Shown: in pieces, positions 1-9,097 of the stretch
Layout of the letters: each line of letters opens with the position of its first letter
Numbering within the stretch: position 1 is the stretch's first letter
Origin: Haloarchaeobius amylolyticus
GTDB taxonomy: Archaea > Halobacteriota > Halobacteria > Halobacteriales > Natrialbaceae
Assembly: GCF_026616195.1 (NCBI RefSeq)
Contig: NZ_JANHDH010000001.1
Location: 2,108,001 to 2,172,000, forward strand
DNA: 64,000 nt
Reading direction: 5' to 3'
Notes under the pieces: model-generated
Databases searched by the model: none
What the model was told of the DNA's origin: nothing
What the model saw: the letters and a program-made list of their open reading frames with translations, nothing else
Translations under genes and position numbers: made by a program

Positions 1-2
1 AC

Positions 3-50
3 GACGACGGCGACGTGCACGCGCCGGTACACACGAGTCTGTTCTCCTGA
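3..50 (+). CDS. C-terminal end of an upstream gene (partial)
   Basis: The first bases keep one open frame that ends at TGA (48-50) and reads DDGDVHAPVHTSLFS. The acidic start of this fragment and its high G/C third positions fit the end of a haloarchaeal gene entering from the left. Too little is present to assign a family. It could be a chance open frame. Confidence 0.4.
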   Translation, partial: DDGDVHAPVHTSLFS

Positions 51-106
51 GGCCCGCTGGCCGCGCCCGTCGCTGCCCGGTTCGGTCCTCCGCCCGCCCC
101 CGAGGG

Positions 107-115
107 TTCAAATAC
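107..115 (+). promoter_or_regulatory. TATA-like box of the first complete gene
   Basis: TTCAAATAC is the only AT-rich patch in this G+C-rich leader. It lies about 26 bases before the ATG at 138, which fits a leaderless haloarchaeal transcript and supports that start. Confidence 0.5.
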
Positions 116-137
116 TGGGAGGGGGCCAGATGGGGCC

Positions 138-782
138 ATGACTGGGAAACGAGCTGGCGACGACACGAGCACGACACCGGGTCCCGCGACCGCCCACCGC
201 GACGGCGACCGGGTGGAGACGAGAGCGTCGACGACCGGGAGTGTGCTCTCGGAGCCGGCGGTCCGGAGCTACGTGAGATCGGTCGGGGGGTTGTACGCGG
301 TGCTGGGGGCCGGGTTCGGTCTCCTGTCGTTCCTCGCGGGGACGCTCGACTCCTCGGTGCTGCAGCCGTCCGGGGAGTCGGGACTGGGTGCCTCCTTCGG
401 CCTCGGCATCGTCCAGTCCGTCGGGACGGGCCTCGCGACGGTCGGCGTCCCCTTCCTCGCCGCGGTCCTCGCCGTCGCCGTCGGGTACTACGCGGGCCGA
501 ACGCTCGACGAGGCGGACGCCGTCACGTACGCCGCGGCCGGGTGCAGCACCCTCGTCGGCACCGTCGCGATGTGGGGGCTGTCGGCGTTCCTGACCCTGA
601 CGCAGGTCGAGGGCGTCTCGCTCTCGGTCGTGGACTTCGTGGTCCACGCTCTGCTCGCCGGCCTGGTCGTCGGTGCGGTCGCGGTGGGGACGGTTCGACT
701 GGTCCGCACCGACCCACCGAACGCCTACGAGTCCGGCCCACAGCCTGCCTCGACCCGGCAGCCTGCGCTCCGGGACGACTGA
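138..782 (+). CDS. four-helix membrane protein, unknown function
   Basis: This 214-residue protein has a polar, charged N-terminal tail of about 45 residues, then four predicted membrane helices (about 50-70, 88-118, 127-152 and 163-188), and a polar proline-rich C-terminal tail. I recognise no catalytic motif. The architecture matches the many uncharacterised haloarchaeal 4-TM proteins. The ATG at 138 is favoured because a TATA-like box lies about 26 bases upstream. The gene stands alone, and a T-rich stretch downstream (864-872) may end its transcript. Confidence 0.7.
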   Translation: MTGKRAGDDTSTTPGPATAHRDGDRVETRASTTGSVLSEPAVRSYVRSVGGLYAVLGAGFGLLSFLAGTLDSSVLQPSGESGLGASFGLGIVQSVGTGLATVGVPFLAAVLAVAVGYYAGRTLDEADAVTYAAAGCSTLVGTVAMWGLSAFLTLTQVEGVSLSVVDFVVHALLAGLVVGAVAVGTVRLVRTDPPNAYESGPQPASTRQPALRDD

Positions 783-1146
783 GTGGGTCCCGACCGACTC
801 AGCTGACGCGCTCGCCGTGTCGGACGGGACGAGCGGCCGGGCCTGCTGGGGAATCCTCCACCCTTCTTTTTTAGGTATCCCTGATAGCACATGCCAGATA
901 TATATGACCGAACATGTCAGCGCCGGTCGCGGCGGCGAACGCCCGTTTCTCACTTACTGCAGCGGTCCGGAGTCGCTGTCTGGAGAGCGTTGCTGCCCCG
1001 GTCTACTCCCCGTCCCCGGTCGGACCCCCTGTCAGAGACGCGCATCCGGATGGCCGTTGACCATCACCAGTAGTGTCACTAAAGATGAGTTTTCAGCTGT
1101 TGCACAAGTTTCATATATTAGGCGTCCTACGTGTTGAGTTGCTGTA
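783..1146. other. intergenic region with a terminator-like T run and two TATA-like patches
   Basis: No convincing gene lies in these 364 bases. TTCTTTTTT at 864-872 is a plausible archaeal oligo-T terminator for the preceding gene. ATATATAT near 896-903 resembles a TATA box but has no good coding frame after it; the frame from the ATG at 904 is Cys- and Arg-rich and unlike a halophilic protein. A second TATA-like box at 1112-1120 belongs to the next gene. The interval is less G+C-rich than its surroundings, especially at its right end. Confidence 0.5.
1112..1120 (+). promoter_or_regulatory. TATA-like box of the beta-helix protein gene
   Basis: CATATATTA is centred about 31 bases before the ATG at 1147, the spacing expected for a transcript with no leader or a very short one. 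Confidence 0.55.
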
Positions 1147-4100
1147 ATGAAAGCCAAGGGTGGTTGGGGCCACCAGATAGGGGTATCGACAGCGGTATTA
1201 CTACTTACGCTCGCGCTCACCGTCGCAGCCGCCACAGGCCCTGCGGCAGCGACCGGTGCAGCAGCGACACTGACGGTGGACGCCGACGATACGTCCAACT
1301 ACGATACGATACAGAACGCTATCGACAACGCCAGTGATGGCGATACCATCGTCGTCCACGACGGGACGTACGACGCGTTTCTGCTGAACGAGAACGTGAC
1401 GGTCACAGCGGCCGACGGCGCGACGCCGACCGTCTCCGGGGACGGTCCCGCAGTCGTCCAGATCGAGCACCGGAACGGGAACCCGACGGGCGCGACCGTC
1501 GAGGGGCTCGAACTCACCGGGACTGCGACACTCGGTGTGGAGGTCCGTGCCGACGACGTGACGCTCCGTGACCTCTCTATCTCCGTTGCGAGTACGGGCG
1601 TCCAGGCGCAGGACGACTCCGGGAACGACGACGGTATCCAGGGACTCCGAGTGGAGAACGTCGACTTCACTGGCGGAAAGGTCGGCATCTCGATCACCCA
1701 GGCCAACACCACTGGCTCGATCGAGAACGTCACCGCGACCGACGTCACGGTCGAGGGGCTCGGCCTCACGTCCGACAACGTCAGTTACCAGAACGTGAGC
1801 GTCTCGGGTGCGACCGACGACGTCCCGGGTGCTCGTTACTACGGGTACACGCCGACCGAGGACGGCAGTGAGGCGAAGGCCGTCACCAGCGTCCTCGACG
1901 CGAACCCCGGCATCGAGTCGGTCGACGTCGACCAGACCGGCCACGACTACGACCGCGGCACGGCCACCGGCGACCTCTACTATCACTCCACGCAGGCGGC
2001 CGTGAACGCCGCCAGCGCTGGTGACACCGTGACCGTCTCCGGGACGGTCGATTCGGTCGTCCTGAACGAGTCCGTCATCCTCGCGGGCGAGGGTGACGCG
2101 GTCGTCGACGCCGGCGGCTCCGGTGTCGGCATCCAGCTCGCCGCCAGCGACGTGACGGTCCGCGACCTGACCGTGACGAACGCGACGAACGGCCTCGAGG
2201 CCGACGCGACCATCTCGAACGTCACCGTCGAGAACGTCACCGCGACCGGGAACGACGGAAGTGGGCTCGAGTTCCAGAACGCGGCCGACGTGACCGACGT
2301 GACGCTCGCTGGTGTGAACTTCAGCGAGAACGGGCTCGATTCGAACGGTGGGTCCGGCGTCGGCCTGGCCTCGACTGCCCAGGTCCAGGACCTGACCATC
2401 GCCGACAGCCAGTTGAACCGGAATGGCTACTTCGGACTCGAGTTCACGACGAACGGGAAGTCCGGCGTCCTCGATGGGATCGTCGTCACCGACACGACGG
2501 TCGAGGACAACGGCGTCAAGTCGAGCACGTGCTTCAGCACGAATGCGTACTGTTCCAAGGGACTCTACTTCGAGGCGCTCTCGAACGCGACGTTCGACGA
2601 CGTCACCGTCTCGGGGAGCCAGTACGGTATCGAACTCAACCTGAAGAACGGCAACTACGAGAACGTCACCGTCGTCGACTCGACGGTGTCGAAGGCCGGC
2701 GACCACTGGGCACCTGCGGTCTACGCCCAGCCGCGCCCGCCGTCCTACGAACACGCACCGCCGGCGAACCTCACCGACTTCGAGGTCCGGAACAACACCA
2801 TCGAGGGCGACACCTACGCACTCGCGATCCAGCACAACACGACCGACGTGGCGGTCACGAACAACACGATCCAGAACAGTTCGACCGGCTACGCGAACTG
2901 GGTGGACGACAGTTCGACCGTCACCGTCGAGGACAACACGTTCCGGAACAACGGCAAGCAGTTCTGGGACGCGACGACGAACCTGACGAGCGAGTTGGTC
3001 GCCGAGAACGATTTCGATGGTCTGGTCAACGTCTCTGCTCACGACCTCCGCCCTGGCGACCACGTCTTCGGTGACGTGGACGCCGCGGTCGCGGTCGCCA
3101 ACGAGAGCGCGACCGTCTCCGTCGGCCCGGGTACCTACCCGACCAACGTGACGGTCGATACGTCGGTGACCATCGAGGGGCCGAACGCTGGTGTCCACGG
3201 GAACGCCACCCGTGGGGCCGAAGCGGTCCTCGTGCCCGAGGACAAGAACCAGTCCGTCATCGTGGCGGTGAACGCGTCCGACGTCACCGTCCGCGGACTG
3301 ACGCTCGACGGGAACAACCCCGCCATCACGAGCGGGGTCGACGTCGGTGGCGTCGACAGTGACGCCGGTGCCGGCGTCTGGTACTGGGAGGACGCACGGA
3401 CGAACCTGAACCTCACCGTCGAGGACAACGTCGTCCGAAACGTCCAGTGGTACGGCGTGATGGCGTACAACGCCGACTACCAGGTCTCCAACGGGAACGC
3501 CATCGACGACAACCGCATCGAGAACGTGGGGTACGTCGGTGTCCTCCTCTACAACAACGCGTACGCCAGTGTCACCGACAACGTCATCGCCGGGACTGGA
3601 GCCGGTATCCAGACCGGGAACTACCGTAGTGCCGGTGGCCCGTCGCTCATCGCGAACAACACCATCCGTGCCGAGTCGGTCGGCATCTTCCACAACCTGC
3701 AGCGCCAGGACGCGAGCGAGTTCGTCATCCGTGACAACGACCTCGGCCCCCTCGCGAACGGGACGGGTCGGACCGGTATCGAACTCACGTCACTCAGTGT
3801 CGACGCGACGGTGACGGACAACGACATCGCAGGCACCGAGAACGGTATCGTCGCCTGGAACGACGCGCCGTCCGCGAACGTGACGGTCCAGGGCGGAACC
3901 ATCGCCGACGTCGAGACCGGTGTCGTCGCGACGAACTACATGGGTCGCTTCAACAGACCGGATGCCGACGGGTCCTACGTCACGCTCGACGGCGTCGCCA
4001 TCGAGGCGAACGAGACGGGCATCCTCGTCAACGACTCCATCGAGGCGAACGAGACGGACACGAAGAACGACGTCTCCCACGTCAACGTGACCGGTGGTAC

Positions 4101-4980
4101 GACCGTCAGCGGGAGCGACTACGGGGTCGTGCTCTGGGGTGCGAACGCCTCGGCCGACTTCCAGGCCGCAGGCGCACTCGATGTCGCGAGTGGCGTCGAC
4201 ACCATCGTGGACGTGCGGCCGAACGCGGACGAGTCCGGCGTGACCGGCACGGTTGACCTCGCGAACGTCACCGTCGACGGGACGCCCGTGACGGAGCTCT
4301 CGGCCACCGAGGTCGGCTCTGTGACCGGCATGCCTGTCGTGGTCGACGGCACCGCGTACGCGAGCTTCGACCAGGCTCGCGCCGCGAACCCCGACGCACA
4401 GGAGTTCGCCATCTCGCTGACCGTCCCCGGCGACGGCCAGCCGCACGCGGTCGGGTTCCCCGGCCCCGTGGACGCGACCGTCGGCGAGGTCTTCGGTGAC
4501 TTCGACGGCGTCGTCTGGGCGTTCGACGCGACCAACGAGACGTGGTACCGGCCGAACGCCTCGGACACCGTCGGCGCGCTCGACGCGATGGTCGTCGTGG
4601 CCGACGAAGAGACGAGCGTCACCGTCTCCTTCGAGAACGCGGGTTCGACGCCGGCCACGCCCGGCGAGCGCGCGCTCGAACCGGGCTGGAACTTCATCGC
4701 GGCACCGCAGGGCGGTGACGTCGACCAGGCCCTCTCGGCCTCGACGACGGACATCGCTCGCGTGGTGAACGCGTACGGCGCTCCGGGCAGCCTCCCGATC
4801 AGCAACCCGGACGACTTCGACCGTTACCAGGCCGGGTCGAGCGCGCAGCCGAACGTCAGCGCGTTCTCCGGCTACTGGGTCTACGCGACGGGCGAAGGGG
4901 AGATCGCCGTGAACGTCTACGAGGGCGTCACGGTGGACGAGCTCTACGACCTGCTCCACGACCAGACCGATGACGACTGA
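1147..4980 (+). CDS. giant secreted right-handed beta-helix (NosD-like) protein
   Basis: This 1277-residue exported protein opens with a Sec-type signal peptide (short basic N-terminus, hydrophobic core about 16-30, Ala-rich cleavage region near 33-36). Residues of about 45 to 1060 consist of repeated turns rich in Asn, Val and Thr, such as VTVENVTATG and VEDNTFRNNG, typical of parallel beta-helix repeats. The opening YDTIQNAIDNASDGDTI is the usual N-terminal cap of NosD/pectin-lyase-fold surface proteins. There are dozens of N-x-S/T sequons. The C-terminal part (from about 1178) contains LEPGWNFIAAP, a motif common in haloarchaeal secreted proteins. There is no anchor helix and no PGF-type sorting signal. 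The stop overlaps the next gene by 11 bases, so the two products probably act together at the surface. Ligand or substrate is unknown; polysaccharide binding or cleavage is only possible. Confidence 0.85.
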   Translation: MKAKGGWGHQIGVSTAVLLLTLALTVAAATGPAAATGAAATLTVDADDTSNYDTIQNAIDNASDGDTIVVHDGTYDAFLLNENVTVTAADGATPTVSGDGPAVVQIEHRNGNPTGATVEGLELTGTATLGVEVRADDVTLRDLSISVASTGVQAQDDSGNDDGIQGLRVENVDFTGGKVGISITQANTTGSIENVTATDVTVEGLGLTSDNVSYQNVSVSGATDDVPGARYYGYTPTEDGSEAKAVTSVLDANPGIESVDVDQTGHDYDRGTATGDLYYHSTQAAVNAASAGDTVTVSGTVDSVVLNESVILAGEGDAVVDAGGSGVGIQLAASDVTVRDLTVTNATNGLEADATISNVTVENVTATGNDGSGLEFQNAADVTDVTLAGVNFSENGLDSNGGSGVGLASTAQVQDLTIADSQLNRNGYFGLEFTTNGKSGVLDGIVVTDTTVEDNGVKSSTCFSTNAYCSKGLYFEALSNATFDDVTVSGSQYGIELNLKNGNYENVTVVDSTVSKAGDHWAPAVYAQPRPPSYEHAPPANLTDFEVRNNTIEGDTYALAIQHNTTDVAVTNNTIQNSSTGYANWVDDSSTVTVEDNTFRNNGKQFWDATTNLTSELVAENDFDGLVNVSAHDLRPGDHVFGDVDAAVAVANESATVSVGPGTYPTNVTVDTSVTIEGPNAGVHGNATRGAEAVLVPEDKNQSVIVAVNASDVTVRGLTLDGNNPAITSGVDVGGVDSDAGAGVWYWEDARTNLNLTVEDNVVRNVQWYGVMAYNADYQVSNGNAIDDNRIENVGYVGVLLYNNAYASVTDNVIAGTGAGIQTGNYRSAGGPSLIANNTIRAESVGIFHNLQRQDASEFVIRDNDLGPLANGTGRTGIELTSLSVDATVTDNDIAGTENGIVAWNDAPSANVTVQGGTIADVETGVVATNYMGRFNRPDADGSYVTLDGVAIEANETGILVNDSIEANETDTKNDVSHVNVTGGTTVSGSDYGVVLWGANASADFQAAGALDVASGVDTIVDVRPNADESGVTGTVDLANVTVDGTPVTELSATEVGSVTGMPVVVDGTAYASFDQARAANPDAQEFAISLTVPGDGQPHAVGFPGPVDATVGEVFGDFDGVVWAFDATNETWYRPNASDTVGALDAMVVVADEETSVTVSFENAGSTPATPGERALEPGWNFIAAPQGGDVDQALSASTTDIARVVNAYGAPGSLPISNPDDFDRYQAGSSAQPNVSAFSGYWVYATGEGEIAVNVYEGVTVDELYDLLHDQTDDD

Positions 4981-6172
4981 GGACACCGGCAGCCGGCTCG
5001 CACTCGGGCTGTTGCTGCTCGCGCTCGTGCTGGCCCCGGTCGTGGGGGCAGCCACCGTGAGCGCCGGCTCGACAGCACCGCCGAGCCCACCCGCGGCCTA
5101 CTACGGGCAGGTGCTGGTCGACGGTGAGCCGGCGCCCGCCGGCGTGGAACTCGTCGCGGTGGTCGACGGTGAGGTCCGTGGCACCATCACGACCGACGAG
5201 AACGGGACCTACGGCGGCTCCGAGTCGTTCGACGAGAAACTGGAGGTCTCGGGCAACAGCAGCGAGGACGCCGGTGCGACCGTGAGCTTCCGGGTCGCCG
5301 GTGCGTCGGCGGACACCACGGTCGCGTGGGAGTCCGGTGACCACCGGGAGGTCGACGTCTCGCTCAGCGACAGCGGGGCACCGACCGCAGCCCTCGGCAG
5401 CGACCGTGAGGCTGCGGCCGGCGAGACGCTCGCGTTCGACGGGAGCAACTCGACCGACGATACCGCAATCGCACGGTACGAGTGGTCGGTCGACGGCCAG
5501 ACGAAGACCGGTGAGAGCGCCGCCTTCACCTTCGAGGAGGCCGGCGAGTACGAGGTGTCGCTGACCGTCACGGACCTCGCCGGGCGGACCGACACTGCGA
5601 CCGCGACCGTCACCGTGGGTGACGGGGGCGGTGCCGGCGGTGGCGGCGCCGGCGGTGGTGGCCAGGGCGGTGACGAGCAGGAAGGGACGGTGAAGATCGC
5701 GAACTGGTCGGTCACGCCAACGTCGCCCGAGCCTGGCGAGGAGATCACGATGACCGTCACCGTGGTCAACACCGCGGACGACACCCGTGAGATCACGCCC
5801 GCGCTCTACGTCGACGGTGAGTTGATCGAGGGCAAGCGCATCTCCGTCCTCAGCGGGACCGAGCGCTCGGTCCAGTTCACCTACGTCTTCGAGGAGGCGG
5901 GCACCCACACGCTGAGTCCGGACACGCTGGACGTCCGGACGATCCAGGTGGGTGGTGAGACGACCACGACCGACCCGGGGACCACGGCAACGACGACCGA
6001 CCCCGGTACGACGGACCGGCCGACCACCACGGCCGGGTCCGATACGAGCACGAGTACGACCCGACCGCCGATCCAGGAGACCGGCGGCGGGCTGGAACTC
6101 TGGCAGATCGGGATGATCGCCGTGCTCGCGGCGGCAGCAGCCGTCGCCGCCCTGCTGGTCCGCTGGGCCTGA
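4970..6172 (+). CDS. membrane-anchored surface protein with PKD and CARDB-like domains
   Basis: This 400-residue protein has an N-terminal signal peptide (hydrophobic 9-27), an Ig-like segment (about 40-125), a PKD domain (about 128-212, containing FDGSNSTDD and YEWSVDG), a Gly-rich linker, a CARDB-like beta-sandwich (about 238-325), a Thr-rich stalk suited to O-glycosylation (about 327-365), and a C-terminal membrane helix ending in RWA. The outside domains would be held to the cell by that helix. It overlaps the end of the beta-helix gene by 11 bases, indicating translational coupling and probably a shared surface assembly. It lacks a PGF motif, so anchoring is by the helix itself rather than by archaeosortase. 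Confidence 0.8.
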   Translation: MTTEDTGSRLALGLLLLALVLAPVVGAATVSAGSTAPPSPPAAYYGQVLVDGEPAPAGVELVAVVDGEVRGTITTDENGTYGGSESFDEKLEVSGNSSEDAGATVSFRVAGASADTTVAWESGDHREVDVSLSDSGAPTAALGSDREAAAGETLAFDGSNSTDDTAIARYEWSVDGQTKTGESAAFTFEEAGEYEVSLTVTDLAGRTDTATATVTVGDGGGAGGGGAGGGGQGGDEQEGTVKIANWSVTPTSPEPGEEITMTVTVVNTADDTREITPALYVDGELIEGKRISVLSGTERSVQFTYVFEEAGTHTLSPDTLDVRTIQVGGETTTTDPGTTATTTDPGTTDRPTTTAGSDTSTSTTRPPIQETGGGLELWQIGMIAVLAAAAAVAALLVRWA

Positions 6173-6297
6173 GCCCTCTCTGACCGGTTCTCTTCTCGCG
6201 ACTCACTCGCCGAGTCGAGCGTCGTGTCTGCCGTGAGACTGAAACCCGTCCGGGACCTTCTCTCGACCGAGACGCGGTCGAACCTGGACTGGTACGA

Positions 6298-7146
6298 ATG
6301 GAGACGACGCACACCGCAGAGCGAGACGTGGAGGGCGCCGACCCGACACTGGGCGGGACCGCCCACGTGAGCGACCTGCTCGCGCTGATGGCGGTCCCGG
6401 CGGCGCTGTGGACGGCGTTCGCCCTCCCCGCGGAGACGCGGCGGGACCTGGCGCTCTCGCACGCCGACCCCGAGCTGGCCCAGACGTTCCTCTCGCACTA
6501 CGTCCACCTCTCGGCCGGGCACTTCCTCTCGAACCTCGGGCTCTACCTGCTGGTCGCGCCGCTGTCGTACCTGCTCTGTGCCGTCGCGGGCCGACACCGG
6601 GAGTTCCGGGTCGCCTTCGTCACGTACCTGCTGGTGTTCCCGTTCGTCCTCTCCGGGCTCAACGTCCTGCTCGCGCGCCCGACGGTGGGGCTCGGGTTCT
6701 CCGGCATCGGGATGGCCTTCGTCGGGCTGTTACCGTGGGCGCTGTTCGCCTACCTGCAGGACCGGATGCCAGAGACCTTCCAGACCGAGCGAGCACCGGC
6801 GCTGTTCTTCGTGGGTGCGGTCGTCATCGGGACCATCGTCATCCCCCCGAACCCGTTGACGATGGCCGGGGTGGCGATCTCGTCGCTCGGGCTGGTCGCG
6901 TACGTCGGCGCCCTCGTGTTCCGTCGGTCGCCGCGGCTCCCGGCGCAGGTCCGGCGGGCGGTGGCGACTCCGGGCTACCTCGAGATCGCGGCGGTCTCCA
7001 TCGTGGTGTTCGTCGGGGTCGCAGTACTCGTCTTCTCGATGCCCGCGATACAGGGCGGGGCGGTGGTCAACCACTACACGCACGTCGTCGGCTACTGCCT
7101 GGGGTTCGTCGTCCCCTACACCGTGTTCGACGCGCTCGGTCGGTAG
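6298..7146 (+). CDS. rhomboid-family intramembrane serine protease
   Basis: This 282-residue multi-spanning protein carries the rhomboid signature. GHFLSNLGLY (His75, Asn79) in an early helix matches the HxxxN motif, GLGFSGIGMAF supplies the GxSG nucleophile (Ser135), and NHYTHVVGY in the last helices supplies the partner histidine (His262, with His258 nearby). The family cuts single-pass membrane proteins inside the bilayer. The substrate here is unknown. The gene stands alone, 125 bases after the surface-protein pair and convergent with serB. Confidence 0.8.
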   Translation: METTHTAERDVEGADPTLGGTAHVSDLLALMAVPAALWTAFALPAETRRDLALSHADPELAQTFLSHYVHLSAGHFLSNLGLYLLVAPLSYLLCAVAGRHREFRVAFVTYLLVFPFVLSGLNVLLARPTVGLGFSGIGMAFVGLLPWALFAYLQDRMPETFQTERAPALFFVGAVVIGTIVIPPNPLTMAGVAISSLGLVAYVGALVFRRSPRLPAQVRRAVATPGYLEIAAVSIVVFVGVAVLVFSMPAIQGGAVVNHYTHVVGYCLGFVVPYTVFDALGR

Positions 7147-7158
7147 GCGCGGGCGGCC

Positions 7159-7794
7159 TCAGAAGACGCCCTGTTCCTCGAACAGCGCCTGCAGTTCCGC
7201 CATCGTCTTGACGGTCTCGTCACAGGCGGGGGCGACCGCGGGCTTGGGTTCGAAGCCGACCGCCAGCCCGGCGACCTCCAGCATCGGCAGGTCGTTCGCG
7301 CCGTCGCCGACCGCGACGGTGTCCGCGATGTCGATGGCCATCTCGTCGGCGTAGTTGCGCAGCGCGGTGTCCTTGGTGCCCTCGATGAGTGGGCCCTCGA
7401 CGCCGCCGGTGAGGGCGCCGTCCTCGACGGGGAGGCGGTTCGAGACGATGGCGTCGACGCTGACGCCCTCGCGTTCGAGGGCGGCCTTCACGCCGCGCTG
7501 GAAGCCGCCGGTGAAGATGGCGACGACCACGTCGTGGTCGTTCAGTTCGCGGATGAGGTCGGCCGCGCCCTCGCGGAGTTCCACCTCGTCGAAGGCGGCC
7601 TGGGCGTCCTCGTCGGCGAGGTCGGCCAGCAGGCCGGCGCGCTGGCGGAGGCTCTCGGCGTAGCCGATCTCGTCGTTCATGGCGCGCTGGGTGATCTCGG
7701 TCATCTGGTCGGCGACGCCCTTGCGCTGGCCGAGCAGGACCGTCATCTCCGAGTCAGAGAGGGTACCGTCGAAGTCGAACGCGACGAGTGTCAT
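7159..7794 (-). CDS. serB: phosphoserine phosphatase
   Basis: This 211-residue HAD-superfamily enzyme would hydrolyse O-phospho-L-serine to serine, the last step of the phosphorylated serine pathway. The N-terminus has the nucleophile motif DFDGTLSDSE (Asp7, acid/base Asp9), and VAVGDGANDLPML near the C-terminus is the Mg-binding motif III typical of SerB. The reading frame extends further upstream, but the ATG at 7794 is chosen because it places DFDGT six residues in and because TTTTCATG, a TATA-like stretch, lies about 27 bases upstream. serA, the first enzyme of the pathway, lies 2.5 kb away on the other strand. Related HAD phosphatases with other substrates cannot be fully excluded. Confidence 0.85.
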   Translation of the reverse strand: MTLVAFDFDGTLSDSEMTVLLGQRKGVADQMTEITQRAMNDEIGYAESLRQRAGLLADLADEDAQAAFDEVELREGAADLIRELNDHDVVVAIFTGGFQRGVKAALEREGVSVDAIVSNRLPVEDGALTGGVEGPLIEGTKDTALRNYADEMAIDIADTVAVGDGANDLPMLEVAGLAVGFEPKPAVAPACDETVKTMAELQALFEEQGVF

Positions 7795-7900
7795 GTCCGC
7801 CTCTGTGTCGCCGGGGTGCATGAAAACCCCGGTCCCGGCGACGTTTCCCAGGGTTCGGTGCCGGACACGCTTAAGAGCCCACACCCGGAACGTCCTGCCG

Positions 7901-8287
7901 ATGGACGACACGCTGGAGGGGGTCGAGGACCGCGACCTCCGCCGACTGGTCGAGCGCATCGACGAGGCGACCGAGACGACGCTCCGGCTCGTCTTCCGGT
8001 ACGAGGGCGACGAGCGCGAGGTCGTCCACGTCCGCGAGGACATCCGCGAGCAGTTCACCGACCACGAACTCGACGAGCGCGTGAAGACGCTGACGATGAA
8101 GGGACTGGGCGACCCGCCGACCGAGCAGTCGCTGTACGACTTCGGCGAGTTGAACGCGACCCTGCGCTTCTTCGAGGAGGTCGTCGTCGCGGTGTTCCCA
8201 GACGGGGAGTGGGCGGGCGTGGTCGTCGTCACGGACCGGCAGGCGTCGCCGCTGGTGGATACGACGCTCGACTTCCTCGGGGAGTAG
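7901..8287 (+). CDS. haloarchaeal conserved protein, unknown function
   Basis: This is a 128-residue soluble, acidic protein with no signal or membrane segment. The N-terminal half is helical and rich in charged residues (for example EDRDLRRLVERIDEAT). The second half alternates strands and helices, ending in VVVVTDRQASPLVDTTLDFL. It resembles small proteins that haloarchaea commonly encode next to putative RecA-like or signalling ATPases, and here it abuts such a gene tail to tail. The ATG at 7901 follows a TTAAGA box at 7871-7876 by about 26 bases, so a leaderless mRNA is likely. No function is recognised. Confidence 0.75.
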   Translation: MDDTLEGVEDRDLRRLVERIDEATETTLRLVFRYEGDEREVVHVREDIREQFTDHELDERVKTLTMKGLGDPPTEQSLYDFGELNATLRFFEEVVVAVFPDGEWAGVVVVTDRQASPLVDTTLDFLGE

Positions 8288-8932
8288 TCAAAACCCCGTC
8301 CACTGCCGCGGCCCGGCCTCGATACCCCGCACCCGGAGCTGGCGGCCGTCCTCGGATTCTCTGACCTCGACGAGCCCGTCGAACAGCTGTTTCAACACGG
8401 CGAGTGCGTTGTCGGCGGTCGGCGTGTCGATGACGAAGACGCCGGTGTAGCCCGCGGACTCGACGCGGCCGGTCATGACGTGGTAGAACTGGAAGACGCG
8501 CCGGAGCTCCGTGTACATCAGCACCGTCGAGGAGGTGTGCAGCCCGACGCTGGCGGTGTCGACGGTGTCGTCCGCCTGGAACCGGCGCATGAACTCGCTG
8601 GTCCGGATGCCGATACCGGTCAGGTCGCCGGCGTTGCCGACGTACCGGCGGGTCGGGGACTCCTCGACGGTACCGAACCCGCGCTGGCGGCTCACGCAGT
8701 CGACGATGCCGAGCCGGGTCACGTCGGGGTCGACGGCCCGGTACTCGCGTTCGACCGTGTCGGCGGCCTTCCGGGTGGTGACGATGCTGGTCGCGTGGTC
8801 GGCCTCGCCCGAGTGTCCGAGCAGGTGGTACAGCAGCTGGCGCTTCCCGGTCATCGCGGGGCCGGCGACGAGGAGGTTCGTCCCGGGGGCCAGCGACGCG
8901 GCGTCCAGCGGTACCTCGGCGCGTTCGCTCAC
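8288..8932 (-). CDS. RecA/KaiC-like P-loop protein of the haloarchaeal signalling type
   Basis: This is a protein of about 214 residues whose N-terminus has a degenerate P-loop (GPAMTGKRQLL). A mixed alpha/beta body follows, with a hydrophobic strand VFVIDTP in the place of Walker B. This is the layout of short RecA-superfamily proteins that haloarchaea carry in many copies, often near signal-transduction genes; several are probably non-catalytic. The GTG at 8932 is chosen because an AT-rich box (AAATATCA) lies about 25 bases upstream; TTG at 8962 is an alternative. It converges on the preceding gene with no gap. Confidence 0.65.
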   Translation of the reverse strand: MSERAEVPLDAASLAPGTNLLVAGPAMTGKRQLLYHLLGHSGEADHATSIVTTRKAADTVEREYRAVDPDVTRLGIVDCVSRQRGFGTVEESPTRRYVGNAGDLTGIGIRTSEFMRRFQADDTVDTASVGLHTSSTVLMYTELRRVFQFYHVMTGRVESAGYTGVFVIDTPTADNALAVLKQLFDGLVEVRESEDGRQLRVRGIEAGPRQWTGF

Positions 8933-9097
8933 TGGCGAGCATTTGGACCGATGATATTTCAACCCTCTTCCTGCCCGGTCCCGTAATCCGGGACCCCAGT
9001 CCTCGGCCGATTGAGTGCTGTGAGGCGTTATCCGCGTCGGTCGCCTAGTGCTGGCCGTGTCCGACCGGCCGGGACGCTCCGGCCGGATGGGGGGAGT

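Noticed and set aside
904-1137. Plus-strand frame starting 12 bases after an ATATATAT patch
   Set aside because: The product is Cys- and Arg-rich with no halophilic acidity and no family features, and the AT patch is too close to act as its TATA box.
1201-3693. 830-codon open frame on the minus strand across the beta-helix gene
   Set aside because: It is antisense to a well-supported gene, is Asp/Val/Arg-rich with no domain pattern, and arises because G+C-rich haloarchaeal codons seldom give stops on the other strand.
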